A stretch of DNA of 64,000 nucleotides. It comes from Taiwanofungus camphoratus (Eukaryota > Basidiomycota > Agaricomycetes > Polyporales > Taiwanofungaceae). The notes under the pieces are model-generated. The model was not told the DNA's origin. It saw nothing but the letters and a program-made list of their open reading frames with translations, and made no database searches. The stretch covers positions 992,001 through 1,056,000 of the forward strand of contig CP021226.1 in the NCBI GenBank assembly GCA_003999685.1. The letters are read 5' to 3'. Numbering within the stretch: position 1 is the stretch's first letter; each line of letters begins with the position of its first letter. Positions 23,763 through 36,431 of the stretch are shown here, one piece after another. The position numbers were made by a program, and so were the translations under genes.

Positions 23763-24569
23763 AATCGCGTGGGACGAAAAAGATATAGGTTCACTAGTGT
23801 CAGGTCTATTTGACATGAGTCGGTCCAATGTCATTGTCGAAGGCAAGAAAAGTATCCTACACAGCAACTTGGGCCCTTTGGAGGGTCGGTACGGCGGCGA
23901 GCACTGGGTGGTAGGATATGGAATCTTAGAGGACTTTGAAATCTCGCTCGAGTAGAACCGATTGTGCAGCGTGGGAGCGTGGGAAGATCCCAGAGTGCCC
24001 ACTGGATCTGGCACAGAAACGCCCGACCGCAAACATGGTAACATAGCGTCTACTCGGACAATTAATTGCCTTGGTCGCCCACTCGCCGTTTGCGCCTGTG
24101 TCTTCATTTCCGGTCGGTGCTCTGTGGGCATGGGCTATAGGGAAGACTGTTCGTGCTATCGTCCCTCAGCGATGCGACCCGGGGAGGCGGCCCAAGCGGG
24201 TTCCAGTCAACGCTGTCAACCAATAAGTGGAGGACAGTGTGTCCGCGTGGGATGTTCCGAAGTTTATAACGAACAGAGGAATCCTTTCGGTGATCCCATT
24301 ACGCTAATACCAACCACACCACTCTCTCTCGTTCCGGTTCCCGCCCCAGCAGACGGTCGGTTTGTCGCGCAGCATTGGGCCGGCACCTGATTGTGTACCA
24401 AACATAATACACTTAACTTAGGCCTCTGAGCATGAGCCCCGTTTTTCAAGAAGGAAGCTGCTTCTAGAACTGCACGACTTATCTCCACCAACTCTCTTGC
24501 TTCCCTCTCTTCTACCACCACTTCATCTTGTCCATATCTCCGCCAGCCTCACTCCCCTCGTTGGCTGCC
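23763..24569. other. Divergent promoter region between TRM61 and the PAS gene
   Basis: About 800 bp between divergent starts, so it should hold both promoters. A pyrimidine-rich leader (CTTGCTTCCCTCTCTTCTACC) lies just before the PAS-gene ATG. No coding exon was found. Confidence 0.55.
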
Positions 24570-25984
24570 ATGGACTCCAACACCCCTTGTGTCTCTTTCA
24601 GTACGTGGCACTCTAGCCGTATCATTTTGGTCCCTTCCATTGACCTGTGACGGCCTGTCCAGTCGGAATAGTAGATTTCACGGAAAACGTGATGGCGCTT
24701 GTTTTTGGCGCCCGACAAAATTGTTGACTGACATTTTGATTCCGTTCAGGCGCGATGGCTGTACTGTTCAGAATCTGTCCAAGACCTACTGGGTAGGAGA
24801 GCGTCTCGTGGACAATTAAGTCTCGCAGATCTGACTTCGGATTAGGGTTTGAGCCTCTTGAGCTCATCGGGACACCCTCTCTGGATCTTGTACATCCTGA
24901 CGAGTTTCCTCAAGTGAAGGCCATGCATTACTCTACAATAACGCAAGATCGGGCTGCCGTACTTGCATACTTGCGCCTGAGGCATAAAGACCCGTACAAA
25001 GGCTACGTCCTTTGTGCCATAGTGCGTCATCTCTTAATTCTTCGTGGTCGGTTACCAAGTTCCCAGTAGTCTCGCACTGTGTGTCAACATGTGCTGGTAG
25101 GCAGCGTCTCCTTTGCGTCTCCTGGGCCAAAGGCCATGCACAATGCCTCGACTGCGCAGGAAATAACAATCATTACGCCGCACGCCAAGAATTTCGAATT
25201 CAGAGTAACTAGTGGTCTTATATCATGATCGAGCATTCTCGATCGCTCATACCCGTCAATGTTTCAGCGATGGAACGATCCAAATCCTATGCCGCCGTCC
25301 GCTCCAGCCTCCGCTCCACCATCCCGTGACACGCCCTCTTCCGGCTCGGCCACACCTACGAGTAGCAGGGCCGCAACTCCTGAAGAAGAACCTGGTCGGG
25401 CCTCGCCGATTCACTTTGAGCCATTGCCCGAGCAATCGGTTCGTACAGCGCTGATCCTCGACCGTTTCTCGGTCAACTGCGGTATCTTGTACTGTTCGAA
25501 TGACAGTCTGCTCTCCACGACGAAAGTCATGGGCCGAAGCTTCTTCGACTTCGTCATGAAGAAGGACGAGGATCTTGTCCGCAGCTGGATTGACGTCATC
25601 AAAGGCTGGGGTGTCAACGAGCGCGGGCAACCGAGCGACGGCGGCTTCGGCTTTGGAAAGTTCAGTGTCTGCGTCGAAGGCAGAGACTCGAGGTCCGGTC
25701 TAAGTCTCCTTGTATTTCATGTTGGCGATACATTACTGACCATATTCTGCAGCGCCCGCAAACCTGAGCCTGCGCCTCCACGCCACCGTCACAGTACTCA
25801 TTCAGCAACACGCGATAACCACCCCAAGACTCATGGCTCGACTCACAATTCGGCATCGTCTAGCTCGTCTCGTACACGTGGACGCGGGCGAACTGGCTCG
25901 CATAATCAGGGCCTTGTGGTCGATGCTATATTCTCTGCGCATTCCGATGGCCTCATGGTTATCCTGCGAAAATCGACGTCATAA
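24570..25984 (+). CDS. Two-PAS-domain protein (white-collar-like PAS, no zinc finger)
   Basis: Seven exons: about 24570-24600, 24663-24688, 24750-24792, 24846-25021, 25070-25204, 25268-25692 and 25753-25984, all in phase, 355 residues. The first PAS domain, about residues 8-110, is broken over the small exons (FTENARWLYCSESVQDLLGF, then LELIGTPSLDLVHPDEFPQV and RLRHKDPYKGYVLCA). A Ser/Pro-rich linker leads to a second PAS-like unit (ILDRFSVNCGILYCSNDSLL, GRSFFDFVMKKDEDLVRSWI). The flavin-binding GXNCRFLQ motif of LOV domains is absent, so blue-light sensing through a cysteinyl-flavin adduct is unlikely. No GATA zinc finger follows, unlike WC-1. A role as a PAS interaction partner or sensor is inference. 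The exon 2 donor could instead lie 12 bp further on. Confidence 0.85.
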
Positions 25985-28134
25985 GACAGCGCTGTAACTC
26001 GTCGCTACTTTCTCTGGCATGTTCTGCCTGCAATCAGGTAGTTTTTGCTTTGTCACCTATGCCTACTCCCTTATCACGGCAGACATGGAAGAGGCAGTGC
26101 GTACCTGTTTTTTTTTTCACACCATCTCCTTGTCTTGGTTTATGTCTCAGTTGCTCTCGCGTCTACGTATATAAATCCAGCTGACCTAGACCTGATGTGT
26201 TGTCTGGTCTCATGTTATGTTTGTCATTGCTCGATCTTCGTCCCCGGTATCTGTACTGTGTATCGGATTGTAGCGGAATGTTTCGTGATACACGTCGGTT
26301 TCCACGTTCATCTGCACGTGTCTTCGGTTTCGTTATTGGATAGCAATGTGTATGATTTGTAAGGATCATTCGTCCTGTACCTGGACGTTGAATATTGATT
26401 CGTTGCGATATATGTTATTTGTGTGGCACCGACGGATGTGCTCCGAGTCGCAATGCGCCTGCGCAAGCCTCAAGAACCTTGATAGTGAATTTCGAGAGTG
26501 AATGCACGGAAATCTTGTTTACTGTCATTTTGGGTCGTGATTGTCTGAGGTCGGCATTGTCTGTCTTGCCATGGCAGAAAGAAGATAACGACTACTAGGA
26601 CCCCCCAGCGACTGACTGAAATCCAAGTCTGTACATGTGGGAGTCTATATGTGAGCATGACCCTTGTCCACGGGTGACATGTTGACAGCCAATAAAGTTA
26701 TCGGTCAGATGGATATGATGGCCAGGCTATGCTATATCACCGCCAACCGGAGCATGTCTCTTCAACCATATTTTGCTTACAGCCATAAATACAATAAGAT
26801 TACGTGTAGCCTTATGGTTCTATCAAGCTGCCGTGTCTTTCAGATATAAGGCTCTGAAACTCCGTAAGAAATATGCCCGCTTGCTAGGAGGTATAGACTG
26901 GACCTGTCCTACGATTGGCTTCGTTCGCAGCACCACAGAAAGAAAACCAACCTGATAGCGAGCTGAAGACGTAGCCGTGCCAAATTGCAACGGCATCATC
27001 ATTGACTCAGAAGGCCAGGTATCAAAATCAGTACAGCTTGAACGCTTGATCGGTAAAGCATGCAGGATACCGTACAGTTTCAGTGACCCAACTCGACAGA
27101 ATCAATCCCTGTCGTTCAGGAGCTGTGCTAGTTATATCATCAGGTTTCACCTCTATGCCGCTCTCTGCGCGTGACTTGTACATAAACGGATGTATTTCGT
27201 CTGAACCACTGTCATTCAAACTTAATTAAGGGGGCTATTAATAGCCTCTTCCGTCAGACCGACGATGATTAAGTCGGAATAGCAGGTTGAGGTTGCAGTT
27301 GGCCAGCTGAATCTTGCTCACCGTGATAGACATTGCGAAGTGCTGGCGAAGGATCCAAAACACAGGCGAACAAGTGGGGGGAATGAGGCCTGAGGTATAA
27401 TCAATTCAGTGGTCATTCTGAGCGCCATCGTCGCGTTTCGCCGATCACCCTCCGAAACGACATAAGAATTATCAAAGCGCGTCACGGTTTGCGATGGTCG
27501 GTGCCGATCTTTATTATGACCTGCATCTAGTGGCAATAGTCATAGCAATACCACGATGCCTGAGACCGTCTGGAAAGCTTGGCCCGGTCGCATCGCTGGG
27601 ACTACCAGGTACTAGGAATGACTGCTGCGTAGTTTGGCGAAGATCCAGGTGGTCAAAGCGTATCTCAGCGAACCAGGATACGGTTAATTGTGTCACTGAT
27701 CGCGCCCTGTCAGCGCATCAAGCGCTGAGCGGATGTCCGAGTCTCGACTCCTGGAAATCGGGTTTCCGTTTCAATCAGCGCGGTGCCAGTTGTTTTCGGA
27801 TATCATTGCACGCTGCACAGAACTTCTACTTACTCACGCTTGCTGTGGGACAAATCGATTTATAGTACATATGATAGTATTAGTAGATACCCTATCGGGG
27901 TGGCAGTAGGTAGTACAGTAGCACGTGCGGTGACCATAGGCGCTTAAGCGCCTGGAGCACGCAAATTAACGACTTCATCATTATCATGGGACAAATCGAA
28001 GAGCTTTGCAGTAACTTCTCAGGCAGACACTGCATGCCTACGCAACGTACAACTACATCAGGCATATACTGACTAGGATGAGAATGCATCTATCATTAGT
28101 ACAAAATAAAATACAAGCAATTACAAAACATGAA
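25985..28134. other. Intergenic stretch of 2.1 kb without a supported gene
   Basis: The sequence is A/T-richer than its neighbours and only short frames occur. A small palindrome-like run with GGGGGCTATTAATAGCC lies near 27229. I see no exon chain, RNA gene or transposon ends. Confidence 0.55.
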
Positions 28135-29485
28135 TTATACAACGCTTCTACCATCGTCCACGGTAGGTGACAAGACTTTACTGGAATCAGCATCCTCAAA
28201 GGTGATATGTGGCAGGATATATTTTCTGTCGGGAAATGAGTTGCTGTCATGGGAAGACTCCAAAATGTCCAATGGCACAGTGTGAGTGTCCTCAATGGTA
28301 GTTGATACTCCCGGACGGAATTGTGGCTTCGTAAGCTGACTCTTGGTGAGTCGGGAATGAACGTCGTTGGTGGTCAACTCCAGACCAGCCAAAATGATGA
28401 TCATGGTAGGGATTATACCCTAGTTCATACACGTCAGATACGAGTGTGTCTATATGACAAGCGAAAAGAGGCCTTACAGTGAGCTGGCCAATGGGGTCAT
28501 AGATGATGTAGAAGGAGTTGGTGTTGAGGAAGTACAGAGTCACTTCGCAGATCAATGCAACGGAATAAATCATCCCAGATTCTATGACGATCACCAGCAC
28601 TCTCCAGTACCGGAATCCGGCGGTTCCTCCGCTCAATCGCAACAAAAACCTGGTGCACGAATGATCAATGGCAGTTGAACGCTTCAGTACTTCACACGTA
28701 CCACACACGACACGCGATAAGACTGGTAACCACAACGTTCGTAGCAAGTGACAAGCTGAAAAGAGAGCCGTTCCAGACTACAAGCGGATGTGCGAAAGCA
28801 CTATGGTACTGTCGCCCCTTGGCGAAATATACGGTCTGCCCGAATCCACATACTGTCACAAAGGTCAAAGATACCGCAAGCTTTCAAGAGGTTGATGACG
28901 TACTTGCAGAGCCAATGACCAAAATGACTGGGACTACACACATTTTCCAATCTCTTCCCCACACAAGAAAGCACCGCCAAACCTAATATAGCTTGATGAG
29001 TACACCGATCGCAGTGCTTCCGCCCCAGAGACATACCACAACCATATCGCCGACAACTGACTGCGAAGTCCATCAGATGGAGCGCTCAAGCACCCATGAG
29101 ATGACTCACATTGACAGTGTGTATCCCAACTTTAGCAACGTTGGCGGGGATCGACACGTTTGAGAAAAAGGCAGCTGGACCACCAGGTGCATCACGCAGG
29201 ACAATGAAGCCCATTATGAGCCTATAGAACCCCAACGAGACATGGCAGGTGGAGAAACAGAACATTGTCACTGCAACCGTCACAAGTAGCTTGTTGACTT
29301 TCGGCGTCCGTCGCCGGACTGTGAGCACGAACATGCATGACCAGAAGAGCACGAAGTTCATGCCTAGGATAAGATCAGCACCGATGCATCGCTCCTGCCT
29401 CGACTCGAAACACACCGTAGAAGAGGGTCTCCAGCCAGATGGCCGCTAAATATGCTCTGTCGAGCGGAATGTCTGCGACTGCCAT
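28135..29485 (-). CDS. Multi-span membrane protein of an Agaricomycete-expanded family
   Basis: Seven exons in order: 29485-29416, 29363-29110, 29060-29037, 28982-28904, 28852-28702, 28649-28478 and 28419-28135, all in phase, 344 residues. At least six membrane segments can be read, including MNFVLFWSCMFVLTV, VNKLLVTVAVTMFCFSTCHV, VVPVILVIGSAS, SLATNVVVTSLIACRVW and YWRVLVIVIESGMIYSVALI. The motif DMVVVWRCFLVWGRDWK between segments is the hallmark of a large family of seven-span proteins in mushrooms, often annotated with DUF6533/6534-type or no domains. The C-terminal 80 residues are cytoplasmic-like and charged. Function is unknown; a receptor-like role is often guessed but not shown. It is divergent to the RecQ gene with a gap of about 590 bp. 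Confidence 0.88.
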
Positions 29486-30073
29486 GATCGCCACTGAGGT
29501 GAGACGTAAACGACAGCTGTCAGTTCAACTTATAGTCTGCAATTGGAAAACATGGAGGTGGTTTTGAACGGCTGCAGCCGTCCGGCCAACAGCATGCATC
29601 TCGCAAAGAACTATTTGAAGAAGTTTCTGACTGGCAGTAAGTCCAGAAACGGCTTTCTGGTTCCACACTAGAACATGTGAGGCTCGTCTTTGTCCAATAG
29701 CACCACTGGAAAGCAAGTCCGGCTATTGCCGATCAATGAGGGTGCGCGATATCGGGCGCCCTTTTGCCAGCTGAGAGATGCCTCCGACGAGACCGCTAGG
29801 CAAGTTAGCCGGTCGTGTGTGTGTATGTCTCTTTATAAGGTAGTCACCACGGCGTTCTGTCATGCAAGGCTTGAAGCTTGTGCAAAGAAGAGGCAGTGTT
29901 CTGGACAATGAGGACCATACCTGTTCGGAATTTCAACCCAAATCGGGTCAATACATCAATTACATAACATACGCGGTTCACGTGAGATTTGAAACGCGTG
30001 ATAATCTCGACGCGTCAATTTGGCACAACGGTGACGTTCGGATTGTCTACCTCGAACTACATATCTTCGCTTG
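29486..30073. other. Divergent promoter region (membrane protein / RecQ)
   Basis: About 590 bp between divergent starts. No coding exon is supported; it should hold both promoters. Confidence 0.55.
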
Positions 30074-33000
30074 ATGTCTGTTGATACCAATTCCTCGCAA
30101 TTGTCTTCGCCGCTGCGAGACACGAACACTTCATTGTCGTTGCTGACACCGTCACCGGTCAGCGGTCCGAATACCAGCCCGGATAGAAACTTGAAACCTA
30201 GCAAATTGAGAAGGACGCCTAGCGCAGTGATGGATTGCTTCAAGTGAGCTCCGCCAAGCTTTCACACTCTTTATTATTGATGTGCCACTTTTTTGTGCAG
30301 TGTTCTCAAAGAGAGTAAGCCACAGATGGTAGGTGTCATGACGGTCTGATGTCACAAAACGATCAGCATTCGGCCACTCGGACTACAAAGGAAAGCAGAA
30401 GGAGATTGTGGAGGCCGCTGTGCTAGGTAGTATATACTTCTCTTTTTCTGTTATGCATATCTTCGCTTACAGGCCGGACGTAAGGTGCGGATGTATTTGT
30501 TCTAGCGCCGACCGGAATGGGCAAGGTTCGCTAGATCCGCCCATCAGCAAAACACATCTCTGATCTTCGCTGTAGAGCATTTGTTTTCAAGTTCCTGCTG
30601 TTGCCGATCCTGTATGTTGAGCCGACTGCTCATCATATGCATTTGTTCTGCTAATGTGAATTTCTAGCACGGCGTCACGGTGGTAGTGTCTCCTCTTCTG
30701 GGTAGGTCATCATGTCTTGATTGTGCCTAACTTTCTCATGGCTTATACATCACCATCTTTGCATCACAGCATTGATGAAGAACCGTCAGTATTGCTTTCC
30801 TACTATTGTTACCGATCAGAGCAGTGGAGTAACAGAACATCCAGAGGTTGCGAAGTTGCGAAAAAGTCATGTTCCAGTAGTCGCCTTCACATCTGAAACA
30901 TCTTTGGAGGAAAAACAGGATGTACGTGTGCATTATACAAGAATCAGTAATTGTACTGACACGGTCACTAGATTGTCAGAGATCTTCACTCAGGGCAACC
31001 CCTGATCCGTCTTCTATATGGTATGTCGGTTTGCACCGAGGCTGGCCTCTATGACATTCATGAAGTATTGCAGTCAGTCCAGAGAAATTTTGCACAGCAG
31101 AATTCGGCAAGCTCCTTTCGACTGTCTATAAGGAGGGCGAGTTGAACCGGTTGGTCGTAGATGAGGTATATTACAATCCTCGATGGTGATTCCACTATAC
31201 TCATTGATGTCTGACAGGCACATTGCATTTCTGTGGATCCATCACTTTTGCTTCGAGGTGCATGTACTGACATTGCGATAGGAATGGGGCCACGACTTCC
31301 GTGCCGAGTACAGACGACTTGGATCTTTCCGCGATAGATTTCCCAATATTCCGATCATGGCACTAACAGCTACAGCAACGCCTACGTGAGCACACCTTGT
31401 GTTCAGACTTCCTACTTTCCTAACAACCGAAGCAGGGTGCAGGACGATATCATCAGAAGTTTGAAGATGTCACGGGACGACCTTTTTAAGATCGTTCATC
31501 CCTTCAACCGATCGAATTTATTTTATGAAGTAGCTCATTAACACTCAACATGTATGTAGCGAGCTGACGTAGAGACCCCAAGGTCCGCTACTTGTCTTCT
31601 CCAGATCCTGACTCTCACATGTCCGACATATTCGACTACATCAGCAGTCTGCACCGTAGGCGCAAGCGTTCATCGTCCGGAATCATTTATTGCAGGACGC
31701 GCGCTAGATGCGACGAGATGTCCGCCTACCTCAGGAGTAAAGGTTTGAATGCGAGACCATACCACAGAGGGATCAAGTCTGTCGTAAACATCTGAACAGA
31801 TCACTGTTTGTTCTGACCTGGTTGCGTATTTAGAGCTTCAATTCTCAATAAGACACTCGAAGAGTGGGAGCAAGGTGGGACTGGAGAAGGCGGTGTCGAC
31901 GTTGTGAGCACCCCTTTTGAAACGCCAGATATGTTGCGTAGAGCTGACGTTACTTGATGAAATTGCGCAGGTATGTGCAACGATAGCCTTCGGCATGGGT
32001 ATTGATAAGGCGGACGTTCGGTAATGATATGTGTCTTCATCCTGAAGTCTTTCTGACCGCCGGGAGATTTCAGGTACATTCTACATTATGACTTACCCAA
32101 GAGCTTTGAAGGTACGTCGGAGGTCAACAGATGAATTACGGACAGCTAACCTTTCCCCAGGTTATTACCAAGAAACAGGTAAGCCCTTTCATCTCTAGAT
32201 GTGAGTCTTGCAAACACCCTACAAACCAGGAAGAGGGGGTCGTGATGGTTCTGTAAGCGTATGCATTCTCTCGTAGATACGAACGTGATTAGCCGACTTC
32301 TGCAGCCATCGAAATGCATTCTTTTCTATTGTATGTTCTCCCCCCCAACTTCCTACCCATGTCGCTACAGTTGATGAAATTGCACTGTGCAGCTAGAGAG
32401 GACGTGATCAGGGTGCGGCGATGGGTATCCGATTCACATTCCAGACGTTTAGTCCGTGCAGAATCGATGGAAGGCCCAGAACCAAGTCAGAGAGCTGTGA
32501 ATAGCTTGACTGCGGTAGGTCCCTTTATAGCTACCTGCTTACTTACTGGTTGTGCTCAACGCACTTTACAGTTGATCAACTTTGCAGAAAATGTCGATAT
32601 CTGTCGGCACATTGTGAGTGCTCAGAATGCCAAGTCAGTATGCTATCCTTTTGTTGAACTGCTTCAAAGTCCATTTGCAGGTACTTTGGGGAGCAGATTG
32701 ACACCCTTGACCCTGAGATCACGAGAAAGTACTGCAATGGGATGTGTGATGTAGGCCTATTTAAATTCCTGTGCAGATTCTCAGCTCCCTGATCGACGCT
32801 AATGTAGGTTTGCAAGTATCCTGAAAAGACGAGGCGGCGCAAGCTAGATCTATCTCCAGAAGAGCTTATAAGCTCGCAAATGGACTCGTTGCGACAGCAA
32901 GCGGACCGTGACGAAGATGACGATCGTCATTCACGGGTACAGAATCCTTCCCATATGTCCGATGCCGGGCAGGCTCGTTCCAATTCGGTAAATGGGACGG

Positions 33001-34113
33001 AGTCAGGCTGGAGGACCAATTTCAGGGATGGTGATTATGGGAACGAAGGCAAAACCGTGTCTACGCCTGAAAGCAGGCATTCTTCCAGAGGAAAAACCAC
33101 AAGCAGGGCAAGCTCATCCACGCCCACCTCATTCTCAGTAAGCAATAAGCGACCCAGAACAGCTCACGCAATGAATCAACGTAAATACAACGAGAAAAGG
33201 ACAAAATTGAGCCATCCAGCACCTCTGGCCATGTGTCAGTGAGCATCATAACAAGTGGATTCCGTGTCTTGATAAGTTTCTTCGCCTGTAGCGTCAAGAC
33301 TCAAGCAGACAATCAAGAAGCCTTTCAGGACTCCTTTTAAATCATCCCAGCTGCACGCTCCGCTCAAGGCCCAGCCACAAATTGATACCGTTGCCAATAG
33401 GGAGCCGCAAGGGATGGATGACGAAGATGCTACGATTGAATTAGAGCCTGTCGGACAGCTCACATGCCATGGATACCTGTCACCTGATGACGAGAAGGAG
33501 AACATGTCCTTGGACTGTCCTTGTGCGGTAGTAGATAGCCCTTTGACCTGGTGACACCATTGACGCTCCTTCCAGCTTCACCGGTCCAGCTGCCGGATAC
33601 CGACATCGAATTAGATGTTTCATATTCCCGGAAGATTCCAGTGCGTGTGATGATATTGGTATCGTGTCGTGTTTCGTGCCTGATTCAATTATAGCTAGCG
33701 CTCCGCAACGAGACATTCGTGTCAATCCGGCGAGCATTGTACAAGGTGTTCTCTCAAGACGCCGCAGGCGACATGATATGGGGAAGAGCGACGATGACAT
33801 CCTCTGACCCCGATGTCAGGTATGTCATATCTCAACTGATAGTGGGCAAATCACTCCTACGCTGCATAAATGTAGAAATGGCATACTCTCTAATATTGCG
33901 CGAGAACTCGAATTTTTAGCACATTCTCTCTGTACGACTCAAGACGGCTACAGAGCGCGCTCCGATGACAAAGTTCAAGCTGTTAAGCTTCTCGTGAATT
34001 CAAAGGCATGGGAAAAGAACGGTGACGACAACTTCGAGGATGCGAGGGAAATCGCAGATGTTGTAAGGCGCACGTGTGCAGGTCGCAAAGGCAAGGGCAA
34101 AGCCGGAGCCTGA
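30074..34113 (+). CDS. RecQ-family DEAH-box DNA helicase
   Basis: Roughly 28 small exons separated by introns of about 50-70 bp can be chained in phase from ATG 30074 to TGA 34111. The helicase motifs are in order: [16 protein letters not shown] (motif 0 region), APTGMGKS (Walker A), VVSPLLALMKNQ (Ia), VVDEAHCISEWGHDFR (II), MALTATAT (III), [10 protein letters not shown] (IV), RPYHRGIK (IVa), [17 protein letters not shown] (V) and YYQETGRGGRDG (VI). A zinc-binding region follows ([21 protein letters not shown]). The C-terminal part is long, disordered in its middle, and ends with a helical block containing [20 protein letters not shown]. No HRDC domain is recognisable, and the helicase core begins only about 60 residues from the start, so the protein is closer in size to RECQ1/RECQ5 types than to long Sgs1/BLM. 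Nuclear role in recombination and fork repair follows from the family. Confidence 0.93.
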
Positions 34114-34288
34114 TAACAACTGATCATACTGACCGACGTCGACCGTGATATCCTATTAGATTCTTGGACGATATCACTAGTCTACTAATGACAGTGTATT
34201 GATACAGTACCTGCTACATACGTAATGTACAGTCAACACATTTATGCAATACCTTAGGGGGATGTGTGATCATTCCGGCAGATCGATC

Positions 34289-35460
34289 CTACGAGATGGC
34301 ACCTCCCATACTTCCACACCCTCTTCTTGTCGTCCCATCGCGTGCAGTAACCTTGGTCTGCCAGACTCGCGCTGCAGGCTGAAAAGAGCCGAGGACCCAG
34401 CGAACCGTTTCCCTGCGACCGTCTGTAAGATGCTCCGCTGTATCCTGACACGCATACATACCATTCTCTTCCCCACATCTGTTGCATATGACGACAACTG
34501 TCTCGTCCTCGGCGTCTTTCTGGCTGTTTGGCATAGAAACACCGGTTGCTTTCGCCCACAGGGGTCTTAATCTTGCAGCCCAATAATTGAGTGTTTGCCA
34601 GTCCCTGTCCTCATTCCCATCGACACCGGAATCCAGCCAGGCATTAAGCATAATCAGAGTATTGGTCTTTTTCGCAATGCAGTAGTCTGCCATTTCATAC
34701 GGCCCCTCATCCAATGTCCACTCAGCGGGAGGCTGTACATTAAGATCCATGCAGATGCCCAGACTGACAGTGTTCAAAGGGTGAGGGAGAGTGAACGTCG
34801 CGAACCCGGTACCTGTGTAGTCAAGTTAGCCCGACTCCCGCAAACAGGAGCCGTAGAGGCATATACCTGCTTTAGCCCAAGTCATATCGGTTTCGAAGAG
34901 GTTTGTCTTGCGATAGTCACCTACCCATTGGCCATCTGGATCGTATACAACGGCGCTGTTGGCACCAATCTTAGAAGTCTCGGAATCTTGTGCGCCAGCA
35001 GTTGTCTCGATCTCGCGGGGAGGAAGACGCTCTGGATATCCGGCTGCGACGTAGCAATGCAGACGTGCGGCCAGTTCCGAGCAGAATTTGGACGTCGGAC
35101 CTACACGAGGTTCTTCTAAGTATGGAGAGATGGACATGGCATTCGGGAAGGCATAGCCTGCAAGATTGTTCAGAAAGGCACCCGATGTCGAACTGCACAC
35201 AAACCAGTAAAGACCATCTCTGGCAGGCACACAATGTCAAGCGAGTGAGGTTTCAACCTACCGTGGAGTTCATCGCAAAGTCCTATACAGAAAGTGTTCA
35301 GATACACACTTCTCACAAAGTTTCCACACCATATTTATATTATCCTGAACATGTCCAATCTATAGCAGTGGTACGAAACCGTGACAGTTAGGGACACTGT
35401 CAAAGAGTTCGAAGAATCCATGCTGACTTTTGGCGCAAATTGAACCACAGCTATTCTCAT
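34289..35460 (-). CDS. NTA1: Protein N-terminal Asn/Gln amidase NTA1 (nitrilase superfamily)
   Basis: The chain starts MRIAVVQFAPK at 35460, continues IGHVQDNI, then LCDELHGRLKPHSLDIVCLPEM, GYAFPNAMSISPYLEEPR, VYDPDGQWVGDYRKTNLFE and, after another intron, LGICMDLNVQPPAEW. The nitrilase triad is present: Glu in CLPEM, Lys in YRKTN and Cys in GICMD. YEMADYC and the long C-terminal domain fit Nta1, which converts N-terminal Asn and Gln to Asp and Glu in the Arg/N-degron pathway. The junction between the second and third exons (about 35276-35325) is not resolved: the obvious GTGAGA donor and TATAG acceptor would create a TGA. This may be unusual splicing, a sequence error or a true lesion; everything after it is clean. 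It converges with RecQ, 175 bp apart. Confidence 0.85.
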
Positions 35461-36431
35461 GGGTGAATATGGCAAAGTCAAATACGACTTGCAAAGACGG
35501 CAGAAGAACGAGCCCGCCGTGGTAACACGTTGTTGCAGAGCAACGAGTCTAAACTGCCCAATGTGTCCAACTAGTAGCTAAGTGAAGCCGGAACACGGAA
35601 ACCTGTGGCACTTATCGCTGAGAGTCTGAGACTGAAGAATGGTATTTCGAAAGACGTCCTCGCTATGGAATTCCAAAAAGGATATCCGAAAGGTGATCAT
35701 GAACTGTCAATAGTTAGTGGCAAGCAGAGTTCATAGCCTCATCAGCAGAATCTACCGTGGAAGATTTACAGATTACGGTCAAAAGTTATCAAAATGAATA
35801 TGCATATATTGGGTAGCCCCAAGTTTGCTACATGTCAGTGCTCCGATCATTGCTGTAAAGGGGCCAGCGAATTTGAACATCGTTTGCGAGACAATCTATC
35901 TATGACAAATTCTCGCGTTTCCAACTGTATCAAATTTGAAGAGGCGTTCAGCCATTTTCTCCATTACAGAGGTAGGTGCAACTTTCAGACCATTTGTACT
36001 GATTTTACCAATTCCTATACAATAGTTAGCTATGTGAAAAGTTCTGGGTTCTGCCGCTTAATGATGTGGGAGACGAGATCGCCTAAATGAGGTAAATAGA
36101 TATGATGGCGCAGCGCACGCATCTGTTGTTGGGTTATGTCTCGACCAGGTACCCAAGTAACGTTAGGCAAAGCCAATCCCAGCGAGACCTCGAATTCAAG
36201 CATGGACTTCGTTGTGGTTTGAAGCTTGAAGCTGAGATCACTTTTCTCAAGACGCCAACAACATGCCGGTATGTTCCCCCCCTTCTCCCCAAGGCCCCCC
36301 GGTCATCAGCCTTGCAATTTGTCAGGAAAGGGTCTCCCAATCAAAGAGCGTACGTTCTGTTGATCACCGTGTCATATTTCTGTTTTGCTCAAACTTGTAT
36401 CTTCACTCTCCCAACCTGTCTTTTCTTTCAG
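35461..36431. other. Intergenic stretch with possible missing 5' exons
   Basis: No confident exon is seen. If the gene remnant at 36432 is still functional, its 5' exons should lie here, but I could not find a consistent chain. Confidence 0.4.

Noticed and set aside
33520-33590. Apparent frame break in the RecQ gene
   Set aside because: A 53-bp GT..AG intron (GTGCGG to CTTCCAG) restores the frame from the acidic region into [14 protein letters not shown].
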